A stretch of 34,067 nt of DNA from Promethearchaeota archaeon (GCA_019057975.1 JAHLWJ010000009.1:1-34067); one strand, 5' to 3'; counted from the stretch's first letter, positions 16,459 through 25,533 are shown. Notes: generated by a model from the letters alone, not told the origin. Made by a program: numbers and translations.

Positions 16459-18480
16459 CTAAGTATAGAATCTTTTATTATCAAAATTTCTGCTGTTTTG
16501 TTTAATGGATTCTAATTCTTCTAAACTCTGTCGTAGATTTTGAATTTTATTGTCAATTAAATATATTTCTTTATTTAAATTTCTAAATGTTCTAAAATAA
16601 TCACTTTCTGATATTGAACCTTGATCAAATTTAGTTTCAAGTTTTTTTAGCGTTGCTTTAAGGCTATAGCGTTCCTTCTCGAATTCTAGCATTTTTTCAT
16701 GTTTTTCTCGATCTAATTTAAACAATTTTCTTTTGTGTCTATAAGATTGCTGCGTTAAAGAATTATTTGAATTAAACAAGTCAGATAAATGATTGTTATT
16801 AAATTCTTGGAATGGATATTTATCATTTAATACGTTGGGATTTATTTGATTTGGATATTGTGGGTTTAATCTTTGTGCTTGTTCTAAATTTCTCGTTAAA
16901 CTATCCCTCTCTTCAACATCTAGGAATTCCTCATAGTTGGGATTAATTTTTTGAGGATTATAATTTTGGAATCGATTTGGATTGATGAAGTTTTGAGAAA
17001 AAAATTGACTTTGGATAGGGTTGGGTCCTTGATATTGATACAAAGGGTTTATATAGTTATTTACTCCTTGAGGAGATTGAACTGGTGCCGGTGGATGGTA
17101 TGGCGGATATTGATTATTTGGATTTTGTATTAATGGTTGATTAATTCCAAATTGTCCTAAATTTTGATCCTGATAAGAAAATCCTTGATTTCGAGATTGA
17201 GGCATTAAAATTGGAATTTGGTTAGGTTGAGTATTGAAATTTTGAGGAAAATTTTGATTATAACTGCTTATCTTTTGAGAACTCTTGTTGTATTGGCATT
17301 TTAAGCTAAAAAATGAGTTAATACTTTCTTCAATGAAATTTACTAACTCATTTAAATCGATATCAACTCCTTGAAGTTTAGTTGCTGATTTGATGTCATA
17401 AACAGTAGATTCGTCAAATGTTCTTGCCAATAGAATATATTCTATAACTCTAGAAAGAGCATTAGAGGGTAATGTAAATTCATATTTCCCATACTCAAAT
17501 TCAATATATAGCTTTTTGAAGAATCTTCCTTTTTCTTTTATCCTTATTAAATCTTGAACTGGTGCTTTAAAGGTTAAAGCTTGCTTTTTTTTTCTCACAC
17601 CATACTCATGAATAAAAGATAAATCTAAATTAGTGATAAATAAAATTCCTCTATCTTTCTTATATCTATCATCTGTGTTCAATCCGTTGACTAATTTAGC
17701 ATAGATTGCATAAACAGGTTTTTCCTTTTCTGCCAATTTTATTAATTTCTTATAAGTAGAAAAATAGAGACTGATTTTTTCAATAAATTTTAAATTAACT
17801 TCAAAAGAGGCTATACTATTTTTAAAAGTTTTAACATTATTTAATACAAACTCATTGATTGAATTATGGCTTCTTAGAAGATTATCAAAAATACCTTCTA
17901 TAATTGTTATATTGGAATTTGGTTGAGCGTAAATGTTAAAAAAATATTCTTTATATAATACCATTTGATTAAAATGAGCATTAATTTTATCAAATAATGT
18001 ATTTTGCACATATATAAACAGTTTAAAGAGAGCTAGTAAATCAGATTCCATTTTTGGAAAATGATAGCATCTTATAGGGGGATCTCTTGCTTTTTTTATT
18101 TCTTGTTGAAGAATAAATAACTTATCAAGAGCCTCTCTTAAGGGATTAATAAACAAACGAGAATTCTTAATCAAATCTAAGAATTCCTTCTCTAAATCTT
18201 CTTTTTTCTCATAAATGTTGATGATTTTATGAGATCCGCACTTTGGACATGATTTTAAAGGTTGGTTTATTTTTATTATGTTCCCATTACCACAATCCTT
18301 ACATACTCTGTTTTTATCAGAATCAGAAGGTCCTATATTTTTTGAGTTACACTCTTGGCAAAGATAAAAATCAACTTTTTTTTCATGTAAACAGTCAGAA
18401 CAACAATTAACACCACACTCTTCACAATAATAAGTCAACTGCACATATCTTTGACAAAATCGGCAAACTTGATCTGACAT
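16459..18480 (-). CDS. Multidomain FYVE-like zinc finger / PH-like / coiled-coil protein
   Basis: A 673-residue cytoplasmic-looking protein, not recognised as a named family. Residues 6-44 hold four CxxC pairs (C6/C9, C19/C22, C27/C30, C41/C44) with the spacing and the CxxCG turn of FYVE/cross-brace fingers but no RRHHCR basic patch. A second zinc ribbon uses C60/C63 and C78/C81. Residues 90-250 are helical. Residues 252-355 look like a PH/GRAM-type domain: seven or so short strands (GILFITNLDLSFI, APVQDLIRIK, KLYIEFEYGKYEFTL) and a closing helix (SNALSRVIEYILLA). Residues 398-580 are Gln/Asn/Pro-rich and probably disordered. Residues 580-660 form a coiled coil with a SHOCT-like turn (FDQGSISESDYF). 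A membrane-adaptor role is inference. Confidence 0.65.
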   Translation of the reverse strand: MSDQVCRFCQRYVQLTYYCEECGVNCCSDCLHEKKVDFYLCQECNSKNIGPSDSDKNRVCKDCGNGNIIKINQPLKSCPKCGSHKIINIYEKKEDLEKEFLDLIKNSRLFINPLREALDKLFILQQEIKKARDPPIRCYHFPKMESDLLALFKLFIYVQNTLFDKINAHFNQMVLYKEYFFNIYAQPNSNITIIEGIFDNLLRSHNSINEFVLNNVKTFKNSIASFEVNLKFIEKISLYFSTYKKLIKLAEKEKPVYAIYAKLVNGLNTDDRYKKDRGILFITNLDLSFIHEYGVRKKKQALTFKAPVQDLIRIKEKGRFFKKLYIEFEYGKYEFTLPSNALSRVIEYILLARTFDESTVYDIKSATKLQGVDIDLNELVNFIEESINSFFSLKCQYNKSSQKISSYNQNFPQNFNTQPNQIPILMPQSRNQGFSYQDQNLGQFGINQPLIQNPNNQYPPYHPPAPVQSPQGVNNYINPLYQYQGPNPIQSQFFSQNFINPNRFQNYNPQKINPNYEEFLDVEERDSLTRNLEQAQRLNPQYPNQINPNVLNDKYPFQEFNNNHLSDLFNSNNSLTQQSYRHKRKLFKLDREKHEKMLEFEKERYSLKATLKKLETKFDQGSISESDYFRTFRNLNKEIYLIDNKIQNLRQSLEELESIKQNSRNFDNKRFYT

Positions 18481-18517
18481 TTTTAAATTTTAAACCCAAC
18501 CAAATAAATTCTAAAAT

Positions 18518-18527
18518 CTTTATAAAT
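18518..18527 (-). promoter_or_regulatory. TATA box upstream of the 673-residue protein gene
   Basis: ATTTATAAAG on the minus strand, 38-47 bases before the ATG at 18480. The downstream sequence GATTTTAGAAT nearly repeats the one at the eL33 promoter (18960-18969), which supports a real promoter type rather than chance. Confidence 0.5.
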
Positions 18528-18639
18528 CGCTTTATCAAAGATGTTACAATGTCAAAAATACAAAAAAGAATATATTATTCATGTATCATGTAATATCCAG
18601 ATATAATAGAAAACAAAAATGAGCTTTTAATAAAAATCC

Positions 18640-18933
18640 TTATTTGATTATTTTTATTTTTGTTCCAAGAGCTTGACCTGGAACTCCTGCTTTCTTAAAA
18701 TGGGCTCTTACGGCACCACTATTACCATGAGCACGTGTAATTACACCCTTTAACTCCTTACCAGATGAACTTTTCCAAACAACGGTTCTTCCAATAAGCT
18801 TATTCGCATCTTTTCTGCTCTGAATATTTGAAAAAACTAATATACAATGTTTCTGGTGGACGGTATGGCGACCTCGTTTATAATTTGAGATCACTCCTTC
18901 CATACCTAAAAGATTCAATTTATTCAATGACAT
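18640..18933 (-). CDS. rpl35ae: Large ribosomal subunit protein eL33 (L35Ae)
   Basis: A 97-residue basic beta-barrel ribosomal protein. Diagnostic parts are GRHTVHQKHCILVF, the GRTVVWKSSSGKELKGVITRAHGNSGAVRAHF core (about 48-79) and the LGTKIKI end. eL33 is present in eukaryotes and only part of the archaea, including Asgards, so its presence helps place the organism. ATG 18933 is the only sensible start. A TATA-like element lies 27-36 bases upstream, implying a nearly leaderless transcript. It stands alone between the C69 peptidase gene and the zinc-finger gene, all on the same strand. Confidence 0.95.
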   Translation of the reverse strand: MSLNKLNLLGMEGVISNYKRGRHTVHQKHCILVFSNIQSRKDANKLIGRTVVWKSSSGKELKGVITRAHGNSGAVRAHFKKAGVPGQALGTKIKIIK

Positions 18934-18959
18934 AGATGAAGGCTCAAAATTCTTAAAAT

Positions 18960-18969
18960 CTTTATAAAT
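18960..18969 (-). promoter_or_regulatory. TATA box upstream of eL33
   Basis: ATTTATAAAG on the minus strand, 27-36 bases before the ATG at 18933, followed by GATTTTAAGAAT. With initiation about 25 bases downstream the transcript would be leaderless or nearly so. The same decamer precedes the gene ending at 18480. Confidence 0.55.
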
Positions 18970-19046
18970 TATTAGAAAAAATGCCCCAAAACTATTAAGT
19001 TTTTTTAATTATTATGATGAAAAAAAGAATGAGAAATTATTCTGAT

Positions 19047-20213
19047 TTAATTTATCATCTGATATGACTTATTCCACGCCTCTAAATTAAGTATTTTTAT
19101 TTTTTCTAGAAACTTGACTTCTGAAATTTGGTCTTTTTGAATTACCAAATCATTAACTCTTGAGATAATCGAATTTTCAATACTTCTCATTTTAATTTTC
19201 TTGTTTACTGGTTTAGATTTTGTATGTTTACACCAAAACCAATCAGAATTGACCATTTGATATGGTCCAGGTCTATAATATTTTTGACCTTCAATAGGAA
19301 AAATATACGGTTTATAAATACTAATACATGGAAGTGTGGTTCCTGTAAACCAGTGAATTGATTTCTTTTTTTTCATTAAATGAGAAACTTGTGAACCAGT
19401 TGATTCAAAACCCCCGTGCATGCAAATTCCTGCTTGGTGTTCTCTAAGAAAATTCATCATTAATTGCGGTGTAATTTTACTTTTATTTTCTTTCAATAAT
19501 ATAGTAGCTTTCCCCTCCCTTGAATAAGGTGATGGTATCGAAGAAATTGGGGATCCTGAAAAAGTCACAGCAAAATCAAAATCCTTATCATTTTTACAAT
19601 AATCCTTGTCTATTGCATGCTGAATGATGCCATCTCTTCTCATATCACCTTTTCCTCTTATAGAAATACTATTAGATATAGATCTTACATTTCTTACTTT
19701 TTCAGCAACCCACCACTCATCAGCAGTTTCTAATACATAAGCTTCTAGGGGATCTGCGATTATAAATGAATTATGATACATCCAACTTGGATCATTATAA
19801 GCGCATCCTCCACCTTGAGGATATGTTTCTAATAAAGTTGTAATGATGTTCAATGAATCTTTTGCAGTTTTTCCCCTTTCAAGACCCAACCTCAATAAAT
19901 CCATACCCAATAATCCTGTATCTCTTATTGGTTCATGTGTATAGACTGCTTCATTTCCAATTACAACACCATATTCATTTGCACCCATTTCTGCACCCCA
20001 CATCCACCAAGGCTGACTTAAAAGAACAGCGTGAGTTTCATTAACTTGAGGAACTGAAATGTAAGTAGATTTTACTTCTTCTCCTTTCGAATATTTTAAT
20101 TTTGGAGAGTAGGTTATTAATTGAACTTCATCCCAAGGACGATCTGAATTTTTACCAAAAATTACACTTCCATCTATTGTTGAATTTCCTAATGCCACTA
20201 GAGTGTCACACAT
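19047..20213 (-). CDS. Secernin-like C69 family peptidase
   Basis: A 388-residue Ntn-hydrolase-fold protein. It starts MCDTLVALGNSTIDGSVIFGKNSDRP, where Cys2 is the expected nucleophile after methionine removal. QPWWMWGAEMGANEYGVVIGNEAV, GMDLLRLGLERG and the STGSQVSHL segment are also typical of the C69 dipeptidase/secernin family. Bacterial C69 members are dipeptidases; eukaryotic secernins act in exocytosis. No signal peptide is seen. It ends a same-strand run with the M20 peptidase (51 bp apart), which would fit peptide turnover. Exact substrate unknown. Confidence 0.88.
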   Translation of the reverse strand: MCDTLVALGNSTIDGSVIFGKNSDRPWDEVQLITYSPKLKYSKGEEVKSTYISVPQVNETHAVLLSQPWWMWGAEMGANEYGVVIGNEAVYTHEPIRDTGLLGMDLLRLGLERGKTAKDSLNIITTLLETYPQGGGCAYNDPSWMYHNSFIIADPLEAYVLETADEWWVAEKVRNVRSISNSISIRGKGDMRRDGIIQHAIDKDYCKNDKDFDFAVTFSGSPISSIPSPYSREGKATILLKENKSKITPQLMMNFLREHQAGICMHGGFESTGSQVSHLMKKKKSIHWFTGTTLPCISIYKPYIFPIEGQKYYRPGPYQMVNSDWFWCKHTKSKPVNKKIKMRSIENSIISRVNDLVIQKDQISEVKFLEKIKILNLEAWNKSYQMIN

Positions 20214-20264
20214 AAATCCTCATTATAATGAAAGTTATGAAATAAAAAGATTTGGTATTCATAA

Positions 20265-21485
20265 TTACTTAAGATAATTTAAAGCGGTTAAAGCATAGAT
20301 TTTGGCTACATTCATTACATCCTCTATGTAAACAAACTCATCCTGGGCGTGATGATTATTCTCTCCTCGAAGAGGACCAAATAAGATAGTTTCAATTCCA
20401 TTTTCTTGAAATAATTGAGCATCAGTAGTAGGTATAAAAGTCTTAAATTCTCTTTCTTCTCCGAAAACTGTTCTAAATGCTTTTTTTACTGCTTGTGCAA
20501 AGCTAGATTTAGTGTCTAATATTTGGGGTTTAATATAACCTAATATTTGGGTGGTTATATTTAAGTTAGGGTCTTCTTTTTCAAGGTCTTCTACATATTT
20601 TAAGATTCTCATTTTAAAACCCTCCAAATCCATTTCTGGAATAACACTAATTAGACATTGCAAAACACAATTGTCTGGAATTGTGCTAAATGAATTACCC
20701 CCTTTTATTAATGTAAAATTTACTGAACATATTTTTGATGGAAAATCAGAAGGTAAAGGATATTTAGTTTCAATTTTTTTGAATTCTTCTTGTATCTCCA
20801 TTAAAAAATTCATAATTTTTAGCATCTTGCTAATAGCATTTATTCCTGAGTATTTATTACGATTGGGCGGAGGTAAATCTGGGTAGGCTTGCGCATTACG
20901 ACGGATTCCTCGGATGGTGAAACTTATTTGCATTGTTCCACCTAAATAAGAAACGGGATAATCACAACATACATCACCTAATAAACATGCATCTCCACTT
21001 ACAATTTCATCCTTTACAAGATATTCGGTCCCCAATATACCGCCAATTTCCTCGTTAATAACAGCTGTAATAATCAATTTTCCATTAAAATCCATGCCTG
21101 CATCTAATAAAGCTTTAGTAGCGAAAATTTCTGCTGCTACACAGGCTTTATCATCAGCAGCCCCACGACCATAAATTTTATTCCCAACAATTTCCCCTCC
21201 ATAAGGATCCTTAGTCCAGCCATCATAAGTAGCAGCTGTATCAAGATGAGCATTAAATATTAGAGTTGGTCCATTTTCATTACCTATTTCTCCAATGACA
21301 TTGTTTCTTTTTACTTTCGTATTGATATCAAATTCTTTCATTTTTGAAACTACAAATTTAGAAATTTCTCTATATTTCCCGGGAGGTACTTCAGAAGGTA
21401 TCTGAATTAACCCTTGAAGAAATTCTATAATATCTTCCCTCATATCATCTATTTTATCTAATAGATCTTTCTCTGATATTTCCAA
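20265..21485 (-). CDS. M20 family metallopeptidase (ArgE/DapE/ACY1/CPG2 type)
   Basis: A 406-residue zinc hydrolase. Metal ligands appear in order: NAHLDTA (HxD), GRGAADDKA (bridging aspartate), NEEIGG (catalytic and ligand glutamates) and a late HHAQDEFV (histidine). The middle part is the lid/dimerisation domain. Family members remove acyl groups from amino acids (acetylornithine, succinyl-diaminopimelate, acylamino acids) or cleave dipeptides; this one cannot be assigned further. It lies 51 bp before the C69 gene and 140 bp after the UxaA-type large subunit, so a shared transcript is likely. Confidence 0.9.
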   Translation of the reverse strand: MEISEKDLLDKIDDMREDIIEFLQGLIQIPSEVPPGKYREISKFVVSKMKEFDINTKVKRNNVIGEIGNENGPTLIFNAHLDTAATYDGWTKDPYGGEIVGNKIYGRGAADDKACVAAEIFATKALLDAGMDFNGKLIITAVINEEIGGILGTEYLVKDEIVSGDACLLGDVCCDYPVSYLGGTMQISFTIRGIRRNAQAYPDLPPPNRNKYSGINAISKMLKIMNFLMEIQEEFKKIETKYPLPSDFPSKICSVNFTLIKGGNSFSTIPDNCVLQCLISVIPEMDLEGFKMRILKYVEDLEKEDPNLNITTQILGYIKPQILDTKSSFAQAVKKAFRTVFGEEREFKTFIPTTDAQLFQENGIETILFGPLRGENNHHAQDEFVYIEDVMNVAKIYALTALNYLK

Positions 21486-21625
21486 AATTTCAAACCAATA
21501 TTAGTTTTTAAAATTAAATAAGGTAAAAATATAATATTTAAAATATGTTTTCATTTAAAGGTAGTAAAAATTTAAATGTTGATTTAATCGAAAAAGGTAA
21601 TAGAAAAATTATAAAAAGTAATACG

Positions 21626-22750
21626 CTAGGCACGCCAAATCCCTATATCTTCTTCGAATCCTAATCTTTCAGCACTGGTTTTTTCTCCGTTACAAACCTC
21701 TTTTAGCTTTTTCCATAATATTTCAGAAATATCTGCTATTGATTTATCATTGGTTATGATTTTACTTGCGTCAATATCGATATTGTTTGCCATATAATCA
21801 CATGTTTTCGGATTTCCACAGATTTTAATAACTGGAGCTACGGGGTTACCAAATGGGGTTCCACGACCAGTTGTAAAAACAATTATATTAGCTCCAGCAG
21901 CAGCAAGAGCAGTCACGGATACAACGTCTAATCCGGGTTCTACCATTAACCATAATCCTTTTCCTCTAGGTTTTTCTGTATATCGAATAACACCTTGTAT
22001 GGTAGATTTTCCACCCTTAGCAATATTTCCTAGTGATTTTTCTTCAGGGGTACTTAGTCCCCCCTCAATATTTCCCGGAGAACGGTTTTCAAATTTTTTT
22101 CCTTTAAAAAGACTCATAATTTCTTTAGAAACTTCTTCATTTATTGCCTTTTTACTTAGTAAATGTTCTGCTCCAGCCCATTCTGCCATTTCTGGAAGGA
22201 TACTGGTTCCTCCTGAGTTTACTATCATATCAGATACAATTCCGACGATTTGGTTACTAATTAACCCCGAAGTAGCATCTGAGCCACCACACTCTAAGCC
22301 TAAAGTAATTTGAGAGAAGTCAAAGAACTCTCTCTTTAACTCTTTTGCTTCTTTATCAAATCTTTTACAAATACTTACACCTTTTTCAATTGCACCGATA
22401 GTACCTCCTTTTACGTCTTGAATATTAAAGGAATCCACTGGCTTCTTTGATTCTTTTATTTTATCAGCTAAATGATTGCTGAAAAGACTTTCACATCCTA
22501 ATCCAATGACAAGAGCACCATAAACATTTGGGTTACTTGCAAGACCTTCCAAAATATTAAATGTATTCGAAAAACTTATTCCCCATTGACCACATCCGTA
22601 AGGATGTGTAATCGCTACAGCGTTATCTATTTTTTCAGCAACTCTTCGAACTACAGTATTCGCACAAACCACTGAAGATAAAACAACTATTTTATTACGA
22701 ATACCAACTGTACCATTAGAACGGGGATAGCCTAAAAATCCTTCATTCAT
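21626..22750 (-). CDS. UxaA-family dehydratase/lyase large subunit (altronate dehydratase or sulfolactate lyase type)
   Basis: A 374-residue protein equal to the C-terminal part of UxaA/GarD. It begins LGYPRSNGTVGIRNKIVVLSSVVCAN and contains HPYGCGQWG, a conserved GLGCESL, GLECGGSDATSGL and FTTGRGTPFGNPVAPVIKI. The cysteines are thought to hold the iron centre of the family. Split two-subunit forms include altronate dehydratase-like proteins and (2R)-sulfolactate sulfo-lyase SuyAB. The substrate is not decided by sequence. The start overlaps the small-subunit gene by 8 bp, so translation is probably coupled. Confidence 0.85.
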   Translation of the reverse strand: MNEGFLGYPRSNGTVGIRNKIVVLSSVVCANTVVRRVAEKIDNAVAITHPYGCGQWGISFSNTFNILEGLASNPNVYGALVIGLGCESLFSNHLADKIKESKKPVDSFNIQDVKGGTIGAIEKGVSICKRFDKEAKELKREFFDFSQITLGLECGGSDATSGLISNQIVGIVSDMIVNSGGTSILPEMAEWAGAEHLLSKKAINEEVSKEIMSLFKGKKFENRSPGNIEGGLSTPEEKSLGNIAKGGKSTIQGVIRYTEKPRGKGLWLMVEPGLDVVSVTALAAAGANIIVFTTGRGTPFGNPVAPVIKICGNPKTCDYMANNIDIDASKIITNDKSIADISEILWKKLKEVCNGEKTSAERLGFEEDIGIWRA

Positions 22751-23033
22751 CCTTTGTCACCTTTAGATAGGAACTTATAATGTTATGAGTATGAACCCAA
22801 TCTCCCTCGCTTATATTCTCAGTTGAAATTCCTATAATTTCACCATATTTGAAAATATAGCTGCCTTTCTTAATATTTTGTGTGGCAAATTTATGACCTA
22901 ATGGAATTTTTTGATGGATTTTAATAGATTTGTCTATGAGATTTATTTTTGCATCTTGAGGAATGTCTTCTAAAGTAGTAGCACAGTTATCCTTTGAATC
23001 AATAATTATATACTTGTTTTTCATTATGCCCAC
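22743..23033 (-). CDS. UxaA-family dehydratase/lyase small subunit (SAF domain)
   Basis: A 96-residue SAF-domain protein, the N-terminal module of UxaA as a separate subunit. It has DSKDNCATTLEDI, the IPLGHKFATQNIKKGSYIFKYGE core and EGDWVHTHNI, close to the GHKxA...KYGxxIG...VHxHN family pattern. It binds with the large subunit encoded directly downstream (8-bp overlap). It starts 33 bp after ridA. The substrate remains open: a sugar acid, sulfolactate or a related hydroxy acid. Confidence 0.85.
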   Translation of the reverse strand: MGIMKNKYIIIDSKDNCATTLEDIPQDAKINLIDKSIKIHQKIPLGHKFATQNIKKGSYIFKYGEIIGISTENISEGDWVHTHNIISSYLKVTKDE

Positions 23034-23066
23034 GGAAATTCAAATAAATTCATATGATAATTTTCA

Positions 23067-23441
23067 CTAGAGAACTGCTATAGCTTCAATTTCAATTAAA
23101 CCATTTGGAAGAGGACAAGTAGCTTCAATAGTAGTTCTTGCGGGGAATTTTTCTGTAATACCATTCTGCAAAAAGAAATCTTTATAGGCGTCATTCATTT
23201 CCTTGAAATTTGACATATTTTTTAAATAAACTGTTGTTTTAACTATATTTGAAACGCTTGCACCCACCACTTCTAATATTTTTTTAATTTTTTCAAAAGC
23301 TGTTAAAGTTTGTTCTTTTATACCTTTAGCTCCTTGATCTCCAACCTGCCCTGATAAAAAAACAAGATTTCCTGCTTTTATACCAAGATTATAGGGGCCA
23401 GCTTTAGGAGAACCAGTATCAATCACTTCAATATTGACCAT
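23067..23441 (-). CDS. ridA: RidA/YjgF family enamine/imine deaminase
   Basis: A 124-residue RidA protein. It shows the family core: PYNLGIKAGNLVFLSGQVG, TAFEKIKKILEVVGAS, IVKTTVYLKNMSNF, and FPARTTIEATCPLPNGLIEIEAIA with the arginine that holds the carboxylate of the substrate. RidA hydrolyses reactive 2-aminoacrylate and similar enamines from PLP enzymes. The ATG at 23441 is preferred because GGTGAT lies 9 bases upstream; the GTG at 23453 would sit inside that ribosome-binding site. It heads the likely RidA-UxaA-M20-C69 transcript. Confidence 0.9.
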   Translation of the reverse strand: MVNIEVIDTGSPKAGPYNLGIKAGNLVFLSGQVGDQGAKGIKEQTLTAFEKIKKILEVVGASVSNIVKTTVYLKNMSNFKEMNDAYKDFFLQNGITEKFPARTTIEATCPLPNGLIEIEAIAVL

Positions 23442-23662
23442 TATACATATCACCTTTACTCTTTCTTTTAACTTACCTTTTTATTGAATTAGTATAAATT
23501 ATTACATATTATTATATTCATCAAAATATTTACTTTTTGTCTTATTCGAATCAAATAATTAAGTTTTAATAAAATTCTTTTTTTAAAGACTTAAATTAAA
23601 TCAACATGAATGTTAAATTGATTTTTTGCTTTTAACGGCGCTTAAAAAAGATTTGAAGCATC

Positions 23663-25471
23663 GTGAGTGAGAAAAAAGATAGAGTTTGGATATTTACATT
23701 CGAATATGCTGCAATTGTTAAAGTGGGGGGTTTGGGAGAAGTACCCGCTAACCAAGCAAAACACATTGCTGATAAATTTGAACTTACTGTTTTTATTCCA
23801 TCTCACGGTCAACTAAATAACCTTAAAAAAAATTATGAATGGAAAAAATTACCTTTCAATTGTGTTGGTCAGATTAATCCCTCAATTTTTGGATTGAATG
23901 AGTCTGAAAGTAATTATAGTATTTCATTTCATAAATCTAAAATCGATAATGTAAATATCATTTTATTAACTGGAGAAAATTCATTTACAAATAGATTTTT
24001 GGATGATCCTGCAGTATACAATCCTGATACTCTTAGGGGTAAGATTGCTTTATTTAGCATTGGAATGCAATGTTATCTAGATTATCTTATTGATAACCAA
24101 AGAGAAAACTTGCCAAATATAATACATCTACATGATTATCATGCTGTAATACCATTTATTGGTATAAAACAAATTTTGATTAAAAATGGCTTAGATATCT
24201 ATTCAATAATTACTATCCACTTATTAACGCGGCCTATTTATGAGGTTGAATTTTATACTGGATGTGGCATAGATCAAACCCCGATTAGGATACTTTTAAA
24301 AAATGGTCATACTTTACTAACTTTAAGTGAGATTTTTGATTTATGTAAAAAATATAGTCCACTTAATGAAATTGGTCAACTTCCGACTTTGGAAAAGATC
24401 GGTGCGGTTGTATGTGATATGGTTACGACTGTTAGTCAATCATATCTTATATCAGACATAATACCGAATTGTGGAAATGACTTAATTGTATTTAAATCTG
24501 ATTTTATTTGGGATGGATGTGATTGGGATTACGATGAGATTTATCAGCAAGTCATAGATAAACATGGAGAAGAAATACAGATGTTTTTAGATTTTCCAAT
24601 TGAGAAGAAATTAACTTTATCAGATATGAAGAAATACCTCTTGACTCATAAAATCGCTCATTTAGACAAAAGCCCTCTTATTCGTTCTGAAAAAATTCTC
24701 AATGTAATAAATGAGATCTCAAATGGCAATCAATTCATTAAGAATGGAAATGTAAAAGCATTTGAAGATATAGGGCCTTTAGTAATTACTACAGGAAGAA
24801 TATCACAGCAGAAAGGTTTTGAAACCATTTTCGAAGCAATTCCTGAGGTAATTAAGGTTATACCAAACGCAAGATTTCTATTTCTAATACTTCCTACTGA
24901 TTACAGTTTAAGAGAAATTAAATCTTACGCTCAAATTGTCCAAAAGTATCCAGATAATCTCCGTATAATTTTTGGAGTTGCGAAAGATGTTTTTCATTTA
25001 GCACATATATCTGCTGATGTTTACTGTGCACTTTCACGATGGGAACCGTTTGGTATTATCGCACTAGAAGCAATGTCATCAAAGCTTCCCATTATAGCCA
25101 CTCGAGTTGGAGGTTTTCAGGAGACAATAATTGATATAAGAAGTTTCCCTGAAATTGGTACGGGGATCTTAATTGAAAAAGATAATCCTATTCAATTCGC
25201 GAACGCATTAATTTCACTCTTTTTATTAGCAGAAATCTCAAAAAGAGCCAGGGATAAGAGTTCTATTTATGAAACCGAAACTTTTAATTTGGTGAATCAA
25301 ATTCCTGATGAAATAATTAAATCTTTAGTTCTTCTCGACCCAAACTTTTATAATAAGATCAAGGAGAATTGCTACAAGAGAGTACAAAACAATTTTAGAT
25401 GGGAAATTGTCACGAAAAAATTAGTTAATCTTTATTCTAAATTAAAGCAATTACATTCATCGCATTTGTAA
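23663..25471 (+). CDS. glgA: Glycogen/starch synthase-like glycosyltransferase
   Basis: A 602-residue GT-B fold glycosyltransferase. The N-terminal KVGGLGEV (20-27) is the sugar-nucleotide-binding KxGGL motif of glycogen synthases, followed by FIPSHGQ and IIHLHDYHAV. The C-terminal lobe has GRISQQKGFETIFEAI and SRWEPFGIIALEAM, the Ex7E motif, then ATRVGGFQETI. It would extend an alpha-1,4-glucan from an NDP-glucose donor. At 602 residues it is about 100 longer than many bacterial GlgA, with an insertion around 255-360 between the lobes. The start is GTG. It is divergent to ridA and convergent with the XPD-like helicase gene. Confidence 0.88.
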   Translation: MSEKKDRVWIFTFEYAAIVKVGGLGEVPANQAKHIADKFELTVFIPSHGQLNNLKKNYEWKKLPFNCVGQINPSIFGLNESESNYSISFHKSKIDNVNIILLTGENSFTNRFLDDPAVYNPDTLRGKIALFSIGMQCYLDYLIDNQRENLPNIIHLHDYHAVIPFIGIKQILIKNGLDIYSIITIHLLTRPIYEVEFYTGCGIDQTPIRILLKNGHTLLTLSEIFDLCKKYSPLNEIGQLPTLEKIGAVVCDMVTTVSQSYLISDIIPNCGNDLIVFKSDFIWDGCDWDYDEIYQQVIDKHGEEIQMFLDFPIEKKLTLSDMKKYLLTHKIAHLDKSPLIRSEKILNVINEISNGNQFIKNGNVKAFEDIGPLVITTGRISQQKGFETIFEAIPEVIKVIPNARFLFLILPTDYSLREIKSYAQIVQKYPDNLRIIFGVAKDVFHLAHISADVYCALSRWEPFGIIALEAMSSKLPIIATRVGGFQETIIDIRSFPEIGTGILIEKDNPIQFANALISLFLLAEISKRARDKSSIYETETFNLVNQIPDEIIKSLVLLDPNFYNKIKENCYKRVQNNFRWEIVTKKLVNLYSKLKQLHSSHL

Positions 25472-25513
25472 GAATTTAATAAAATGATTATTTAAAAAAA
25501 ATCTTTTATCCTC

Positions 25514-25533
25514 ATTCAATTTTCAAATTGAAT
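25514..25533. repeat. Inverted repeat between convergent glgA and XPD-like helicase genes
   Basis: ATTCAATTT (25514-25522) and AAATTGAAT (25525-25533) form a near-perfect palindrome centred on the helicase stop codon, 43 bases past the glgA stop. A hairpin there could shape both transcript ends. AT palindromes are common by chance in this sequence, so this is tentative. Confidence 0.35.
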
